Source of the DNA: Bacteroidota bacterium
GTDB lineage: Bacteria > Bacteroidota > Ignavibacteria > UBA10030 > UBA8401
DNA: 11,343 nucleotides
Reading direction: 5' to 3'
Assembly (NCBI GenBank): GCA_023229405.1
Contig: JALNZH010000093.1
Coordinates: 1 to 11,343 of the forward strand
The notes under the pieces are model-generated. The model saw only the letters and a list, made by a program, of their open reading frames with translations. It did not search any database and was not told where the DNA came from. Below, in pieces: positions 1 to 6,919 of the stretch. The position numbers and the translations under genes are program-made. Numbering within the stretch: the stretch's first letter is position 1; the number at the start of each line of letters is the position of its first letter.

Positions 1-43
1 ACCACAATTTCCACATTGTTCGAAATGGTTCATTAAGGATTGT

Positions 44-946
44 ATGAATATTCATCTCCTCGGAGTTCCTATGGATCTCGGTGCCGGACGGCGCGGGGTC
101 GATATGGGACCTTCCGCAATACGGATCGCTGGTGTTTCTGAAAAGCTGCAATCGCTTGGACACAATGTCATCGAAGAAGGGGATATCTCTACCAAGATTC
201 CCGAACAACAGAAGGTTAAAAATCCAAAATTAAAATATCTGCCGGAGATTGTCCGCGCCTGTTCGCTGCTTGCCGCGAAAATAGAAAAAATTCTAGACAG
301 CGGCGGATTTCCGCTCGTACTGGGGGGAGACCATTCTATTGCGATCGGTACGATTGCAGGGGTTTCGAACTATTGTAAGAAAAAAAATAAAAAGCTCGGT
401 GTGCTCTGGGTGGATGCCCACGGCGATATGAATACTGATGTTACTTCTCCATCCGGTAACATTCACGGAATGCCGGCTGCAGCATCCATCGGCCTGGGAG
501 CGCTGGAACTTACTTCCATTGGCGGGGATTTCCAAAAGCTTGATCCGAAAAATCTGGTGATGATCGCTATTCGTGATCTGGATACTGGCGAAAAAGCGGC
601 GATACGGAAGAACAATATTCCAATTTTCACAATGGAAGACATCGATAAGCACGGCATGGCGGTGATCATCACCAAAGCATTGCGTAAATTAAAAGATGTC
701 GATTTTATCCATGTAAGTTTCGATCTTGATGCGATGGACCCGAAGGAATGTCCCGGAGTCGGTACGCCGGTAAAAGGCGGACTTGACTATCGTGAAGCGC
801 ATCTAATAATGGAGACGCTGTCGGAAAATAACCGCTTGAATTCTCTCGAAGTGGTCGAAGCGAACCCGATTCTGGATAACCGTAATCAATCGGCGGAATT
901 TGCCGTCGAATTAATGCAATCCGGATTCGGGAAAAAAATTATTTGA
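44..946 (+). CDS. rocF: Arginase (ureohydrolase family)
   Basis: Predicted to hydrolyse L-arginine to L-ornithine and urea in the cytoplasm, using a two-manganese centre. The 300-residue length is normal for bacterial arginase. Family motifs appear in order: GVPMDLGAGRRGVDMGP near the N-terminus, GGDHS (H97), DAHGD (D124, H126, D128), SGNIHGMP (H141) and SFDLDAMDP (D227, D229), followed by PGVGTPV and VVEANP (E272). All six expected metal ligands are present. The N-terminal RRGVDMGPSAIR block and SGNIHGMP resemble arginase (RocF type) more than agmatinase or formimidoylglutamase. The ATG at 44 follows AAGGA at 35-39, 4 bases upstream. The gene ends 22 bases before panC and is probably co-transcribed with it. 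The 43 bases to the left show no gene or clear promoter. Substrate is inferred from motifs; agmatinase is the less likely alternative. Confidence 0.9.
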   Translation: MNIHLLGVPMDLGAGRRGVDMGPSAIRIAGVSEKLQSLGHNVIEEGDISTKIPEQQKVKNPKLKYLPEIVRACSLLAAKIEKILDSGGFPLVLGGDHSIAIGTIAGVSNYCKKKNKKLGVLWVDAHGDMNTDVTSPSGNIHGMPAAASIGLGALELTSIGGDFQKLDPKNLVMIAIRDLDTGEKAAIRKNNIPIFTMEDIDKHGMAVIITKALRKLKDVDFIHVSFDLDAMDPKECPGVGTPVKGGLDYREAHLIMETLSENNRLNSLEVVEANPILDNRNQSAEFAVELMQSGFGKKII

Positions 947-968
947 ATCCTTTAGCCGTTATGATGTA

Positions 969-1823
969 TTGATCACCTTTTCTCAAATTCCCGAAATTCG
1001 TTTACAGCTCAAGGCAGAACGCAACGCCCGCCATTTGGTCGGCTTTGTTCCGACTATGGGCTTTCTGCATGAGGGTCATCTCTCACTCATCAAAAAAGCG
1101 AAACAAGAAAACGATATCGTTGTTCTTTCCATTTTCGTCAATCCGACTCAGTTTGCACCAAGTGAAGATCTGGATCGTTATCCGCGCGATTTGCAGCATG
1201 ATGCATTGTTAGCTCAGCAGGCAGGATGTGATATTGTGTTTGTTCCACCTGTTGATGAAATGTATCCTTCCGGATTTTTGTCGTACGTGACCGTCAATGA
1301 ACTTTCCACAGTGCTGGAGGGAGAATTTCGTCCGACACATTTTAAGGGCGTAACAACCGTCGTTCTGAAATTGCTGAATATCGTTCAACCGGATGTTGCG
1401 TATTTTGGTCAGAAAGATGTGCAACAAAGCATCATTCTGAAAAAGATGATCGCCGATCTGAATCTTCCTGTCCGCATCGATGTGGTGCCGACCATCAGGG
1501 AAGCCGATGGTCTGGCAATGAGTTCGCGGAACGTTTATTTGGATCCGGGACAACGAAAAAATGCAACGGTATTACATCGTTCATTATTGCTGGCGGAAAC
1601 CAACATAGCATTGGGCGAGCATGATCCGAAAAAGATCGTCGATGCAATGACGGCAATGATTCTGGAACACAATCCGACACAGATTGACTATGTCAAAATC
1701 GTGGATGCACAGAACCTGCAAGAGAAACACATTCTGCAATCAGGCGATACAATAGTGTTACCGCTGGCGGTAAGATTTGGCGCCACCCGGTTGATCGACA
1801 ATATCATACTTACTGTTAAATAA
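969..1823 (+). CDS. panC: Pantothenate synthetase (pantoate--beta-alanine ligase)
   Basis: Joins pantoate and beta-alanine with ATP to make pantothenate, the last step before coenzyme A synthesis proper; cytoplasmic. The 284 residues are full length. Visible motifs: GFVPTMGFLHEGH with the HxGH nucleotide-binding signature (H34, H37), FVNPTQF (57-62), LEGEFRPTHFKGVTTVV (the family usually has RPGHF), YFGQKD (145-150) and GLAMSSRN (181-188, the KMSKS-like loop). The start is TTG at 969: no in-frame ATG or GTG exists between the arginase stop and this point, and the resulting N-terminus has the usual distance to FVPTMG. No Shine-Dalgarno site is obvious. A three-codon ATG ATG TAT TGA reading frame at 961-972 ends overlapping the TTG, so coupling is possible. 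panB and panD are not in the window. Confidence 0.95.
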   Translation: MITFSQIPEIRLQLKAERNARHLVGFVPTMGFLHEGHLSLIKKAKQENDIVVLSIFVNPTQFAPSEDLDRYPRDLQHDALLAQQAGCDIVFVPPVDEMYPSGFLSYVTVNELSTVLEGEFRPTHFKGVTTVVLKLLNIVQPDVAYFGQKDVQQSIILKKMIADLNLPVRIDVVPTIREADGLAMSSRNVYLDPGQRKNATVLHRSLLLAETNIALGEHDPKKIVDAMTAMILEHNPTQIDYVKIVDAQNLQEKHILQSGDTIVLPLAVRFGATRLIDNIILTVK

Positions 1824-1825
1824 AA

Positions 1826-1829
1826 GGGA
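1826..1829 (+). promoter_or_regulatory. Ribosome binding site deciding the start of the GlmU-like gene
   Basis: GGGA within AAAAGGGAA lies 6 bases before ATG 1836. This favours ATG 1836 over the in-frame TTG at 1833, which would add only one residue. Confidence 0.6.
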
Positions 1830-1835
1830 ACATTG

Positions 1836-2585
1836 ATGCCACATTTTGCAACAATCATAATGGCTGCGGGGAAAGGAACCCGCATGAAAGATTCTACCAA
1901 AGCGAAAGTGATGTTTGAAGTGAACGGAAAACCGATGGTACAGCATGTAGTGGATATTGCCCAATCACTCGGTTCGGAACGGATCATAACGATCGTCGGT
2001 TTTCAGCGAGAATCGGTCTACAATCATCTGGAGACAGTTGCTCCTTCTGTAGAATTCGCCGTTCAGGATCCTCAACTCGGGACCGGTCATGCCGTAATGC
2101 AGGCCGAACCATTTCTCCGCCGGTATGCCGGCGACGTTATCGTTCTTTCCGGCGATGTTCCGATCCTCAGGAAAGAGACAATCCAAAAATTGATCGACTA
2201 TCATCGGGATAATAATGCGGCAGGAACAATTCTTACCGCTCATCTTGAAGATCCAACCGGATACGGCCGTATCCTTCGAAGCAACAGCGGTTATGTTGTT
2301 GGTATTATGGAACACAAAGATGCGACAGAAGAGCAGCGTGCCATAAAGGAAATTAATTCCGGTATCTATATCTTCGACACACGGTATCTTTTTTCTGCAT
2401 TGCAGCATATCAATCCTCACAATGCACAAAATGAATATTATCTGACCGATGTGTTCGGCCATTTCTGGAAACAAAAACTTGTCGTGGCGGCAATGATGAC
2501 TGACGATGCAAATGAAATTCGCGGCGTGAATACACTGGAACAGTTGCAGGAAGCGGAAGCGGCATTGAAATTACGGAACAAATAG
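1836..2585 (+). CDS. Stand-alone GlmU-type uridylyltransferase (NTP transferase)
   Basis: Sugar-phosphate nucleotidyltransferase, most likely UTP plus N-acetylglucosamine-1-phosphate to UDP-GlcNAc, a precursor for peptidoglycan and lipopolysaccharide. In its 249 residues I see the nucleotide-binding loop MAAGKGTRM (9-17), the lysine of KAKVMF (K24), GKPM (31-34), VQDPQLGTGHA (76-86), LSGD (D107), GYGRI (142-146), MEHKDA (E159), EINSG (N174), EYYLTD (200-205) and EIRGVNT (227-233). These match the N-terminal half of GlmU in the right order. The left-handed beta-helix acetyltransferase half (about 200 more residues in classical GlmU) is absent; the gene stops cleanly after an EAEAALKLRNK helix. 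The start follows a good ribosome binding site. It lies 12 bases after panC. The exact sugar is inferred; another hexose-1-phosphate or nucleoside triphosphate is possible. Confidence 0.82.
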   Translation: MPHFATIIMAAGKGTRMKDSTKAKVMFEVNGKPMVQHVVDIAQSLGSERIITIVGFQRESVYNHLETVAPSVEFAVQDPQLGTGHAVMQAEPFLRRYAGDVIVLSGDVPILRKETIQKLIDYHRDNNAAGTILTAHLEDPTGYGRILRSNSGYVVGIMEHKDATEEQRAIKEINSGIYIFDTRYLFSALQHINPHNAQNEYYLTDVFGHFWKQKLVVAAMMTDDANEIRGVNTLEQLQEAEAALKLRNK

Positions 2586-2604
2586 ACCGTTTTTCAAGTC
2601 TATA

Positions 2605-2633
2605 TTGACAAAGCATGCAGTTTTTCCTAATTT
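2605..2633 (+). promoter_or_regulatory. Possible promoter for the 163-residue secreted protein
   Basis: A perfect TTGACA (2605-2610) is followed after exactly 17 bases by TAATTT (2628-2633), a weak match to TATAAT. It lies in the 72-base gap between two genes, 24 bases before the next ATG. If the host uses a Bacteroidota-type sigma factor these boxes may not be meaningful. Confidence 0.35.
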
Positions 2634-2657
2634 GAATCAGAATTTGTTGGTGATTTT

Positions 2658-3149
2658 ATGCGCACTCTTATAATATTGATCGCGATTGTCGGAATACAAA
2701 TAGTTGCGGCGCAGTTTAAACCGAAAACGACGGAACAACCTAGAGTTTCGGACTCGTTTATTCAACCGCAGTCCACTAGCGAATGGTTTTCGCTGTTTAA
2801 TCCGAACAATTTTCACATGCGTCATTCCTATTCTGCAAGTTATTCCATGGGTGGCGGAACCGGTATCGCATTGCAGCGGTATACCAATACAATGCTATAT
2901 CAGTTTCTCCCGAATCTCGAAGCGCGTGTCGATCTCAGTTTGCAGCAGTCACCGTACAGCACATTCGAATATCGTCTGCAAAATCAATTCAACAAGGCGT
3001 TTGTCAGCCGCGTAGAGTTGAACTACCGTCCAACGGATAATACGGTGATCCGGCTACAATATCGCGAAATTCCGTATTCGTATTTCGGATCCAGATACAA
3101 TAGGCCATTCGGCGGAATGTTTTCGGGGCTTGACGAATACGAAGATTGA
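2658..3149 (+). CDS. Secreted hypothetical protein, beta-rich
   Basis: I do not recognise a named function. The 163-residue product begins with a clear Sec signal peptide: MRT, then a hydrophobic stretch (residues 4-17), then a likely cleavage at VAAQ around residues 16-19, with Q as +1. The mature part has a Pro/Ser/Thr-rich linker, then FNPNNFHMRHSYSASYSMGGG (55-75, approximately), a YTNTMLYQF segment and several alternating polar/aromatic stretches (ARVDLSL, SRVELNYRP, TVIRLQYREIPY) that look like amphipathic beta strands. It ends acidic (GLDEYED). I have an impression, not checked, that proteins of this layout occur in FCB-group bacteria. It may be a small outer-membrane or periplasmic beta protein. 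It is flanked by a possible promoter and a strong terminator, so it is probably its own transcription unit. ATG 2658 has no strong Shine-Dalgarno site. Confidence 0.75.
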   Translation: MRTLIILIAIVGIQIVAAQFKPKTTEQPRVSDSFIQPQSTSEWFSLFNPNNFHMRHSYSASYSMGGGTGIALQRYTNTMLYQFLPNLEARVDLSLQQSPYSTFEYRLQNQFNKAFVSRVELNYRPTDNTVIRLQYREIPYSYFGSRYNRPFGGMFSGLDEYED

Positions 3150-3182
3150 ACAAATTTCACCATCCCACAATGATTATACTTC

Positions 3183-3222
3183 AATAACCGAGTAGTCATC
3201 ATGACCCCTCGGTTATTTTTTT
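3183..3222 (+). terminator. Intrinsic transcription terminator
   Basis: AATAACCGAG (3183-3192) pairs perfectly with CTCGGTTATT (3208-3217), a 10 bp stem. The 15-base loop contains a second small hairpin, GTCA-TCA-TGAC (3195-3205). A run of seven T (3216-3222) follows. It lies 34 bases after the stop of the secreted-protein gene and ends just before the next gene's ATG at 3227. Confidence 0.88.
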
Positions 3223-3226
3223 GCCA

Positions 3227-3670
3227 ATGACGCAGCCGAATAATAGAAAGAAATTGTTCAACATCGCAATTGCGCTACTGATCGTTTTTAATTGTATCCA
3301 AATCTACGGTATCGTAACCCACACCGTTACCCGCACTGCGTCTGCACAAACAATACAGGATGATACAACGCACAATCCGATTCAGATTAACGTATTGAAC
3401 GGGTGCGGCATCAGCGGAGTTGGCAGCAAGATGACGGCATTTTGTCGTTCTTCGGGTTACGATGTTGTGGAAATGGGAAATTATAAATCATTCAATGTTG
3501 AACATTCCATCGTTATCGACCGGAACGGAAAAATGGAGGATGCGGTACGGCTGGCTGCGGTGTTGGGGATTTCGAAAGGAAATGTCATACAACAATTCAG
3601 TAACGATCAGATGGTAGCCGCATCGGTTGTAATTGGAAAAGATTTTCAATCATTAACACCATGGAAATAA
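3227..3670 (+). CDS. Membrane-anchored LytR_C-domain protein
   Basis: The 147-residue product has a short basic N-terminus (NNRKK), one hydrophobic membrane segment (about residues 11-30), a linker of about 20 residues and then a LytR/CpsA/Psr C-terminal-type domain (about 52-145). That domain opens with the typical INVLNGCGISGVGSKM and continues with a GYDVVEMGNY turn and a TVI-like strand (HSIVIDRNG). The catalytic LCP phosphotransferase domain that often precedes LytR_C is missing, so this is not a wall-polymer ligase by itself. It is probably anchored in the inner membrane with the domain outside the cytoplasm; function unknown, cell-envelope related by family. ATG 3227 is preferred over the in-frame TTG 3221, which falls inside the terminator U-tract. 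No ribosome binding site is visible. It lies 10 bases before rsfS. Confidence 0.8.
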   Translation: MTQPNNRKKLFNIAIALLIVFNCIQIYGIVTHTVTRTASAQTIQDDTTHNPIQINVLNGCGISGVGSKMTAFCRSSGYDVVEMGNYKSFNVEHSIVIDRNGKMEDAVRLAAVLGISKGNVIQQFSNDQMVAASVVIGKDFQSLTPWK

Positions 3671-3671
3671 T

Positions 3672-3676
3672 AGGAG
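3672..3676 (+). promoter_or_regulatory. Ribosome binding site supporting the GTG start of rsfS
   Basis: AGGAG lies 4 bases before GTG 3681, directly after the stop of the LytR_C gene. It supports a GTG start with no nearby in-frame ATG needed. Confidence 0.65.
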
Positions 3677-3680
3677 TACA

Positions 3681-4115
3681 GTGACCTCAAAAAGTCTTGC
3701 AAAAGTGATTGCCCACGCTGCATTGAGCAAAAAAGCACACGATGTAACAATTCTCGACCTTCGTAAACTTACCACCATGACTGATTATTTCGTCATTTGT
3801 TCTGTCGATTCGGATACCCAGGCACGCGCAGTTGCGGATGCCATCAAAAATGAATCGCTGGATAAAGGTGAATCATCCGTACGAAAGGAAGGATATAGTG
3901 AAGCCCGCTGGGTGTTGCTGGACTATGTGGATGTTGTCGCACATGTCTTTCATAAAGAGACCCGGGAATTCTACAGCTTGGAGAAACTCTGGGGTGATGC
4001 AACATTTGAATACGTGAATGATGATCCGGCCCGGAATGTACGATCCCGGGTTAAAGCCGATACTGCTCAACCGACAAAGAAAAAATCTGTGCGAAAGAAG
4101 ACGGCGAAAGAATGA
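3681..4115 (+). CDS. rsfS: Ribosomal silencing factor RsfS (YbeB/Iojap family)
   Basis: Binds ribosomal protein uL14 on the large subunit and blocks subunit joining, lowering translation under nutrient limitation (known for the family). The 144 residues include the family core: a helix with AKVIAHAALSKKAHDVTILD, the TDYFVICS strand (35-42), and the signature GYSEARWVLLDYVDVVAHVFH followed by REFYSLEKLWGDA (about 70-107). The core fills residues 1-110. The last 35 or so residues are an unusual basic tail with TKKKSVRKK near the end, not part of the usual domain and perhaps RNA-binding. GTG start with AGGAG upstream. The stop overlaps the argS start as ATGA, so the two are likely translationally coupled. 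An rsfS gene near a LytR-type gene is also a familiar arrangement in other phyla. Confidence 0.92.
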   Translation: MTSKSLAKVIAHAALSKKAHDVTILDLRKLTTMTDYFVICSVDSDTQARAVADAIKNESLDKGESSVRKEGYSEARWVLLDYVDVVAHVFHKETREFYSLEKLWGDATFEYVNDDPARNVRSRVKADTAQPTKKKSVRKKTAKE

Positions 4116-5761
4116 AAGCGCTCTTACAACAACAACTTAATACCATTATCGCCGAATTACAGTATCCCGCCATCGATATAAACTTTGATACGCCGAAAAT
4201 GGAAGCACATGGCGACCTGACATCGAATGCAGCATTGTTGCTGGCAAAAACTGTCGGCAAAAATCCACGGCAGGTCGCTCAGTCCATTGTGGAGCGGCTG
4301 AAAATTGACGATTCATTCCTTTCGGCGGTGGAGATTGCCGGTCCCGGATTTATCAACTTCCGGTTTTCCACGAAGTATGTTGTTGAACAGGCAACAAAAA
4401 TTTTAAAAGAATATCACTCATTCGGCAAATCGCAGGCAGGCAATGGAAAAAAAACCAATCTCGAATGGGTCAGTGCAAATCCGACGGGATTGCTTCACGC
4501 CGGACACGGACGACAGGTATTAATTGGACAAGTGATAGGGAATTTGCTGGAATGGACCGGTCATGATGTTACGCGGGAATACTATTTCAATAATGCCGGC
4601 AATCAGATGCGGACACTGGCAGAAAGCATTTATGCCCGTTACCGTCAGGAACTTGGCGATGATTATCCATTACCGGATGAGGGATATAAAGGGGAGTATA
4701 TCACTGACATTGCCAAAGAGATTATTGCGGCGAAAGGTGATACGTTAAAGCAAACGGATGAGGAACGAACATATTTCAAAAGATATGGTGAAGAATGGTG
4801 TTTTAAAAAAATTAAACTGACGTTGGCGCGCCTGAATGTAAAACACGACGTGTTCTACAACGAAGATTCACTTTATACGACTGGGAAAATCACCGAGGTG
4901 ATTGAAGAATTCAAGAAAAAAGACCTCGCCTATGACAGTGAAGGGGCGGTATGGTTCCGTGCGACTAAATTCGGAGCAGACAAAGATCGAGTTATTGTAA
5001 AAAGTACGGGCGAACCGACATATCGCCTTCCCGACATTGCGTATCACCGGGAAAAATTTCGCCGCGGATTTGAATTAATTGTGGATATTTTCGGCGCAGA
5101 TCATATTGCTACTATTCCGGACGTTTTAAACGGCGTCAACGCGCTGGGATACGATACGAAGGATGTCAAAGTGATCATTCACCAGATGGTCTCATTTGTG
5201 AACGGCGATGAAATTGTTAAAATGTCGAAGCGTAATGCAAAAACATATACGCTGGATGACCTGATTGATGAGGTGGGAGTAGATGCAGTGGCATATTTTT
5301 TTGTTATGCGCAGCGTCGGTACGCATCTTGAGTTCGATATTGCACTTGCAAAAGAACAATCCGATAAAAACCCGGTGTATTATCTTCAGTATGCACATGC
5401 TCGAATCGCCAGCATCCTTCGGCATGCCGCAACAGCCGAAATACATGTTGACGATGTTGCTACGTTATTGGCAACAACAGATTTTTCGTTAATTAAAGAG
5501 AAAGAAGAGATTGATCTTCTGAAAAAATTGCTTGCATTTCCTGAAATTGTAAAGAGTTGCGCATTTTCCTTTGAACCGCATCGCCTAACTACATATCTGA
5601 GGGAAGTTGCCGAGACATTTCACCGCTTTTATCACGAACATCGTGTCATTAACGACGATAAACAACTCATGCAAGCACGATTAACAGTCTGTTTAATGAC
5701 GAAAATTGTTATTGCAAACGGCTGCAAAATTTTAAGTGTTTCTTGCCCTGAAAAAATGTAA
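4112..5761 (+). CDS. argS: Arginyl-tRNA synthetase
   Basis: Charges tRNA-Arg with arginine; cytoplasmic class I synthetase. The 549 residues are full length. Order of parts: N-terminal arginine-specific tRNA-recognition domain with EAHGDLTSNAA (31-41); catalytic Rossmann core starting VSANPTGLLHAGHGR, with HAGH (129-132) as the HIGH motif; the FNNAGNQM element (159-166); then KMSKR (370-374) as the second ATP-binding signature; and a C-terminal DALR anticodon-binding helical domain (about 415-549) beginning PVYYLQYAHARIASILR. ATG 4112 overlaps the rsfS stop by four bases. The last residues (SVSCPEKM) keep the family's usual Pro-Glu-(Arg/Lys)-Met ending. A gap of 141 bases follows, where transcription of this run may end, though I see no convincing terminator hairpin there. 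Confidence 0.97.
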   Translation: MKALLQQQLNTIIAELQYPAIDINFDTPKMEAHGDLTSNAALLLAKTVGKNPRQVAQSIVERLKIDDSFLSAVEIAGPGFINFRFSTKYVVEQATKILKEYHSFGKSQAGNGKKTNLEWVSANPTGLLHAGHGRQVLIGQVIGNLLEWTGHDVTREYYFNNAGNQMRTLAESIYARYRQELGDDYPLPDEGYKGEYITDIAKEIIAAKGDTLKQTDEERTYFKRYGEEWCFKKIKLTLARLNVKHDVFYNEDSLYTTGKITEVIEEFKKKDLAYDSEGAVWFRATKFGADKDRVIVKSTGEPTYRLPDIAYHREKFRRGFELIVDIFGADHIATIPDVLNGVNALGYDTKDVKVIIHQMVSFVNGDEIVKMSKRNAKTYTLDDLIDEVGVDAVAYFFVMRSVGTHLEFDIALAKEQSDKNPVYYLQYAHARIASILRHAATAEIHVDDVATLLATTDFSLIKEKEEIDLLKKLLAFPEIVKSCAFSFEPHRLTTYLREVAETFHRFYHEHRVINDDKQLMQARLTVCLMTKIVIANGCKILSVSCPEKM

Positions 5762-5844
5762 TTTTGTTCAATAATGAAGGATCAACATCGCCTCGTTTTT
5801 GTTACCACAGTACAGACACTCACTCGCGTTTATTGCGATATTCT

Positions 5845-5873
5845 TTGGAAATCCTGCTAGTTTTTCATAAATT
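5845..5873 (+). promoter_or_regulatory. Weak candidate promoter for the polysaccharide cluster
   Basis: The 141-base gap between argS and rmlB is the largest in the window and the likeliest site for a cluster promoter. TTGGAA (5845-5850), 17 bases, then TAAATT (5868-5873) is the best sigma-70-like pair I see. The region is AT-rich, so the match could be chance. Confidence 0.2.
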
Positions 5874-5902
5874 CCATAATACGATCAAATTTTAAAGGAC
5901 TG

Positions 5903-6919
5903 ATGAAAAATATCCTAATCACCGGCGGGGCCGGTTTTATTGGGAGTAATTTTGTTCATTTTATGTTGAGCAAATACTCCAATTATGCTATAGTAAATTT
6001 TGATGCCCTGACATATGCCGGAAATCTTGAAAATTTAGCGTCAATTGAAAATAATCCTCAATACCGCTTTGTTAAAGGAGATATCTGCAACAAAGATCAT
6101 GTGATCTCCGTGCTGCGGGATAATTCCATCGATACAATTGTTCATTTCGCTGCCGAATCGCATGTCGACCGAAGTATTTCCGGACCGGCAGTATTTGTAC
6201 AGACTAATGTCGTTGGCACGCAGGTTTTATTAGATGCGGCACGAGAAATAGGGATCGAACGATTTCTCCATGTATCTACCGACGAAGTCTACGGTTCCTT
6301 AGGCACTACCGGTTTTTTTACCGAAGAATCTTCGATTCGTCCGAACAGCCCCTATTCTGCCAGCAAAGCATCTTCGGATATGTTGGTGATGGCCTACCAT
6401 CACACGTTTGGGTTTCCCGGCCTTGTGACCCGCTGCTCGAATAATTACGGTCCGTATCAATTTCCTGAAAAGCTGATCCCACTGATGATCACAAATGCAT
6501 TGAATGACCGCTCTCTGCCAGTGTATGGAGACGGATTAAATGTGCGTGATTGGCTGTATGTTGAAGATCATTGTTCCGCGCTTGATGTGGTGCTGCATAA
6601 AGGAACAATTGGGGATGTCTACAACATCGGCGGTCACAATGAATGGAAGAATATTGATATCGTGAAATTAGTATTGAAGGAACTCGGAAAACCGGAGTCA
6701 CTCATTTCGTTTGTGAAGGACCGCCCCGGTCACGACCGCCGGTATGCAATTGATGCAGTGAAAATTAAAAACGAACTCGGCTGGGTGCCAGCGTATCAGT
6801 TTGAAGTGGGAATTAAAAAAACGATTGAGTGGTATTTGCAGAACAAATTGTGGTGGGAACGAATTACCAGCGGGGAATATAAAAAATATTATGCTGCACA
6901 ATATTCGGAGCGGGAATAA
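5903..6919 (+). CDS. rfbB: dTDP-glucose 4,6-dehydratase
   Basis: Converts dTDP-glucose to dTDP-4-keto-6-deoxyglucose with bound NAD+, the branch point to rhamnose and other deoxysugars for surface polysaccharides; cytoplasmic. The 338 residues are full length. Visible: N-terminal Rossmann GGAGFIG (8-14), FDALTYAGNLENL (33-45), HFAAESHVDRSI (81-92), the catalytic STDEVYG block (T126, D127, E128), PNSPYSASKASSD with the short-chain dehydrogenase Y151 and K155, the RmlB-specific RCSNNYGPYQFPEKLIPLMI (177-196), and the C-terminal DRPGHDRRYAID. These separate it from UDP-glucose epimerases. ATG 5903 follows AAAGGA at 5894-5899. It is the first gene of the polysaccharide run and its stop directly abuts the next ATG. 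rmlA, rmlC and rmlD are not in the window, so the final sugar cannot be told. Confidence 0.95.
   Translation: MKNILITGGAGFIGSNFVHFMLSKYSNYAIVNFDALTYAGNLENLASIENNPQYRFVKGDICNKDHVISVLRDNSIDTIVHFAAESHVDRSISGPAVFVQTNVVGTQVLLDAAREIGIERFLHVSTDEVYGSLGTTGFFTEESSIRPNSPYSASKASSDMLVMAYHHTFGFPGLVTRCSNNYGPYQFPEKLIPLMITNALNDRSLPVYGDGLNVRDWLYVEDHCSALDVVLHKGTIGDVYNIGGHNEWKNIDIVKLVLKELGKPESLISFVKDRPGHDRRYAIDAVKIKNELGWVPAYQFEVGIKKTIEWYLQNKLWWERITSGEYKKYYAAQYSERE

Noticed and set aside
380..387. Run of eight A in the arginase gene as a programmed frameshift site
   Set aside because: The zero-frame product is full length with all motifs, and no downstream stimulator or useful alternate frame is visible.
44..946. 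Agmatinase or formimidoylglutamase instead of arginase
   Set aside because: The RRGVDMGP N-terminal block and SGNIHGMP match arginases better.
1965..2474. A 169-codon open frame on the minus strand
   Set aside because: It lies wholly inside the GlmU-like gene, whose motifs are intact, and its own translation shows no recognisable domain, so it is a shadow frame.
2582..2603. Inverted repeat ATAGAC/GTCTAT after the GlmU-like gene as a terminator
   Set aside because: The stem is only six mostly AT pairs with a 10-base loop and no T-tract follows, so it is too weak to call.
5774..5860. A 28-codon ATG frame in the gap between argS and rmlB
   Set aside because: It has no clear ribosome binding site and no hydrophobic segment or motif; frames this short are common by chance.
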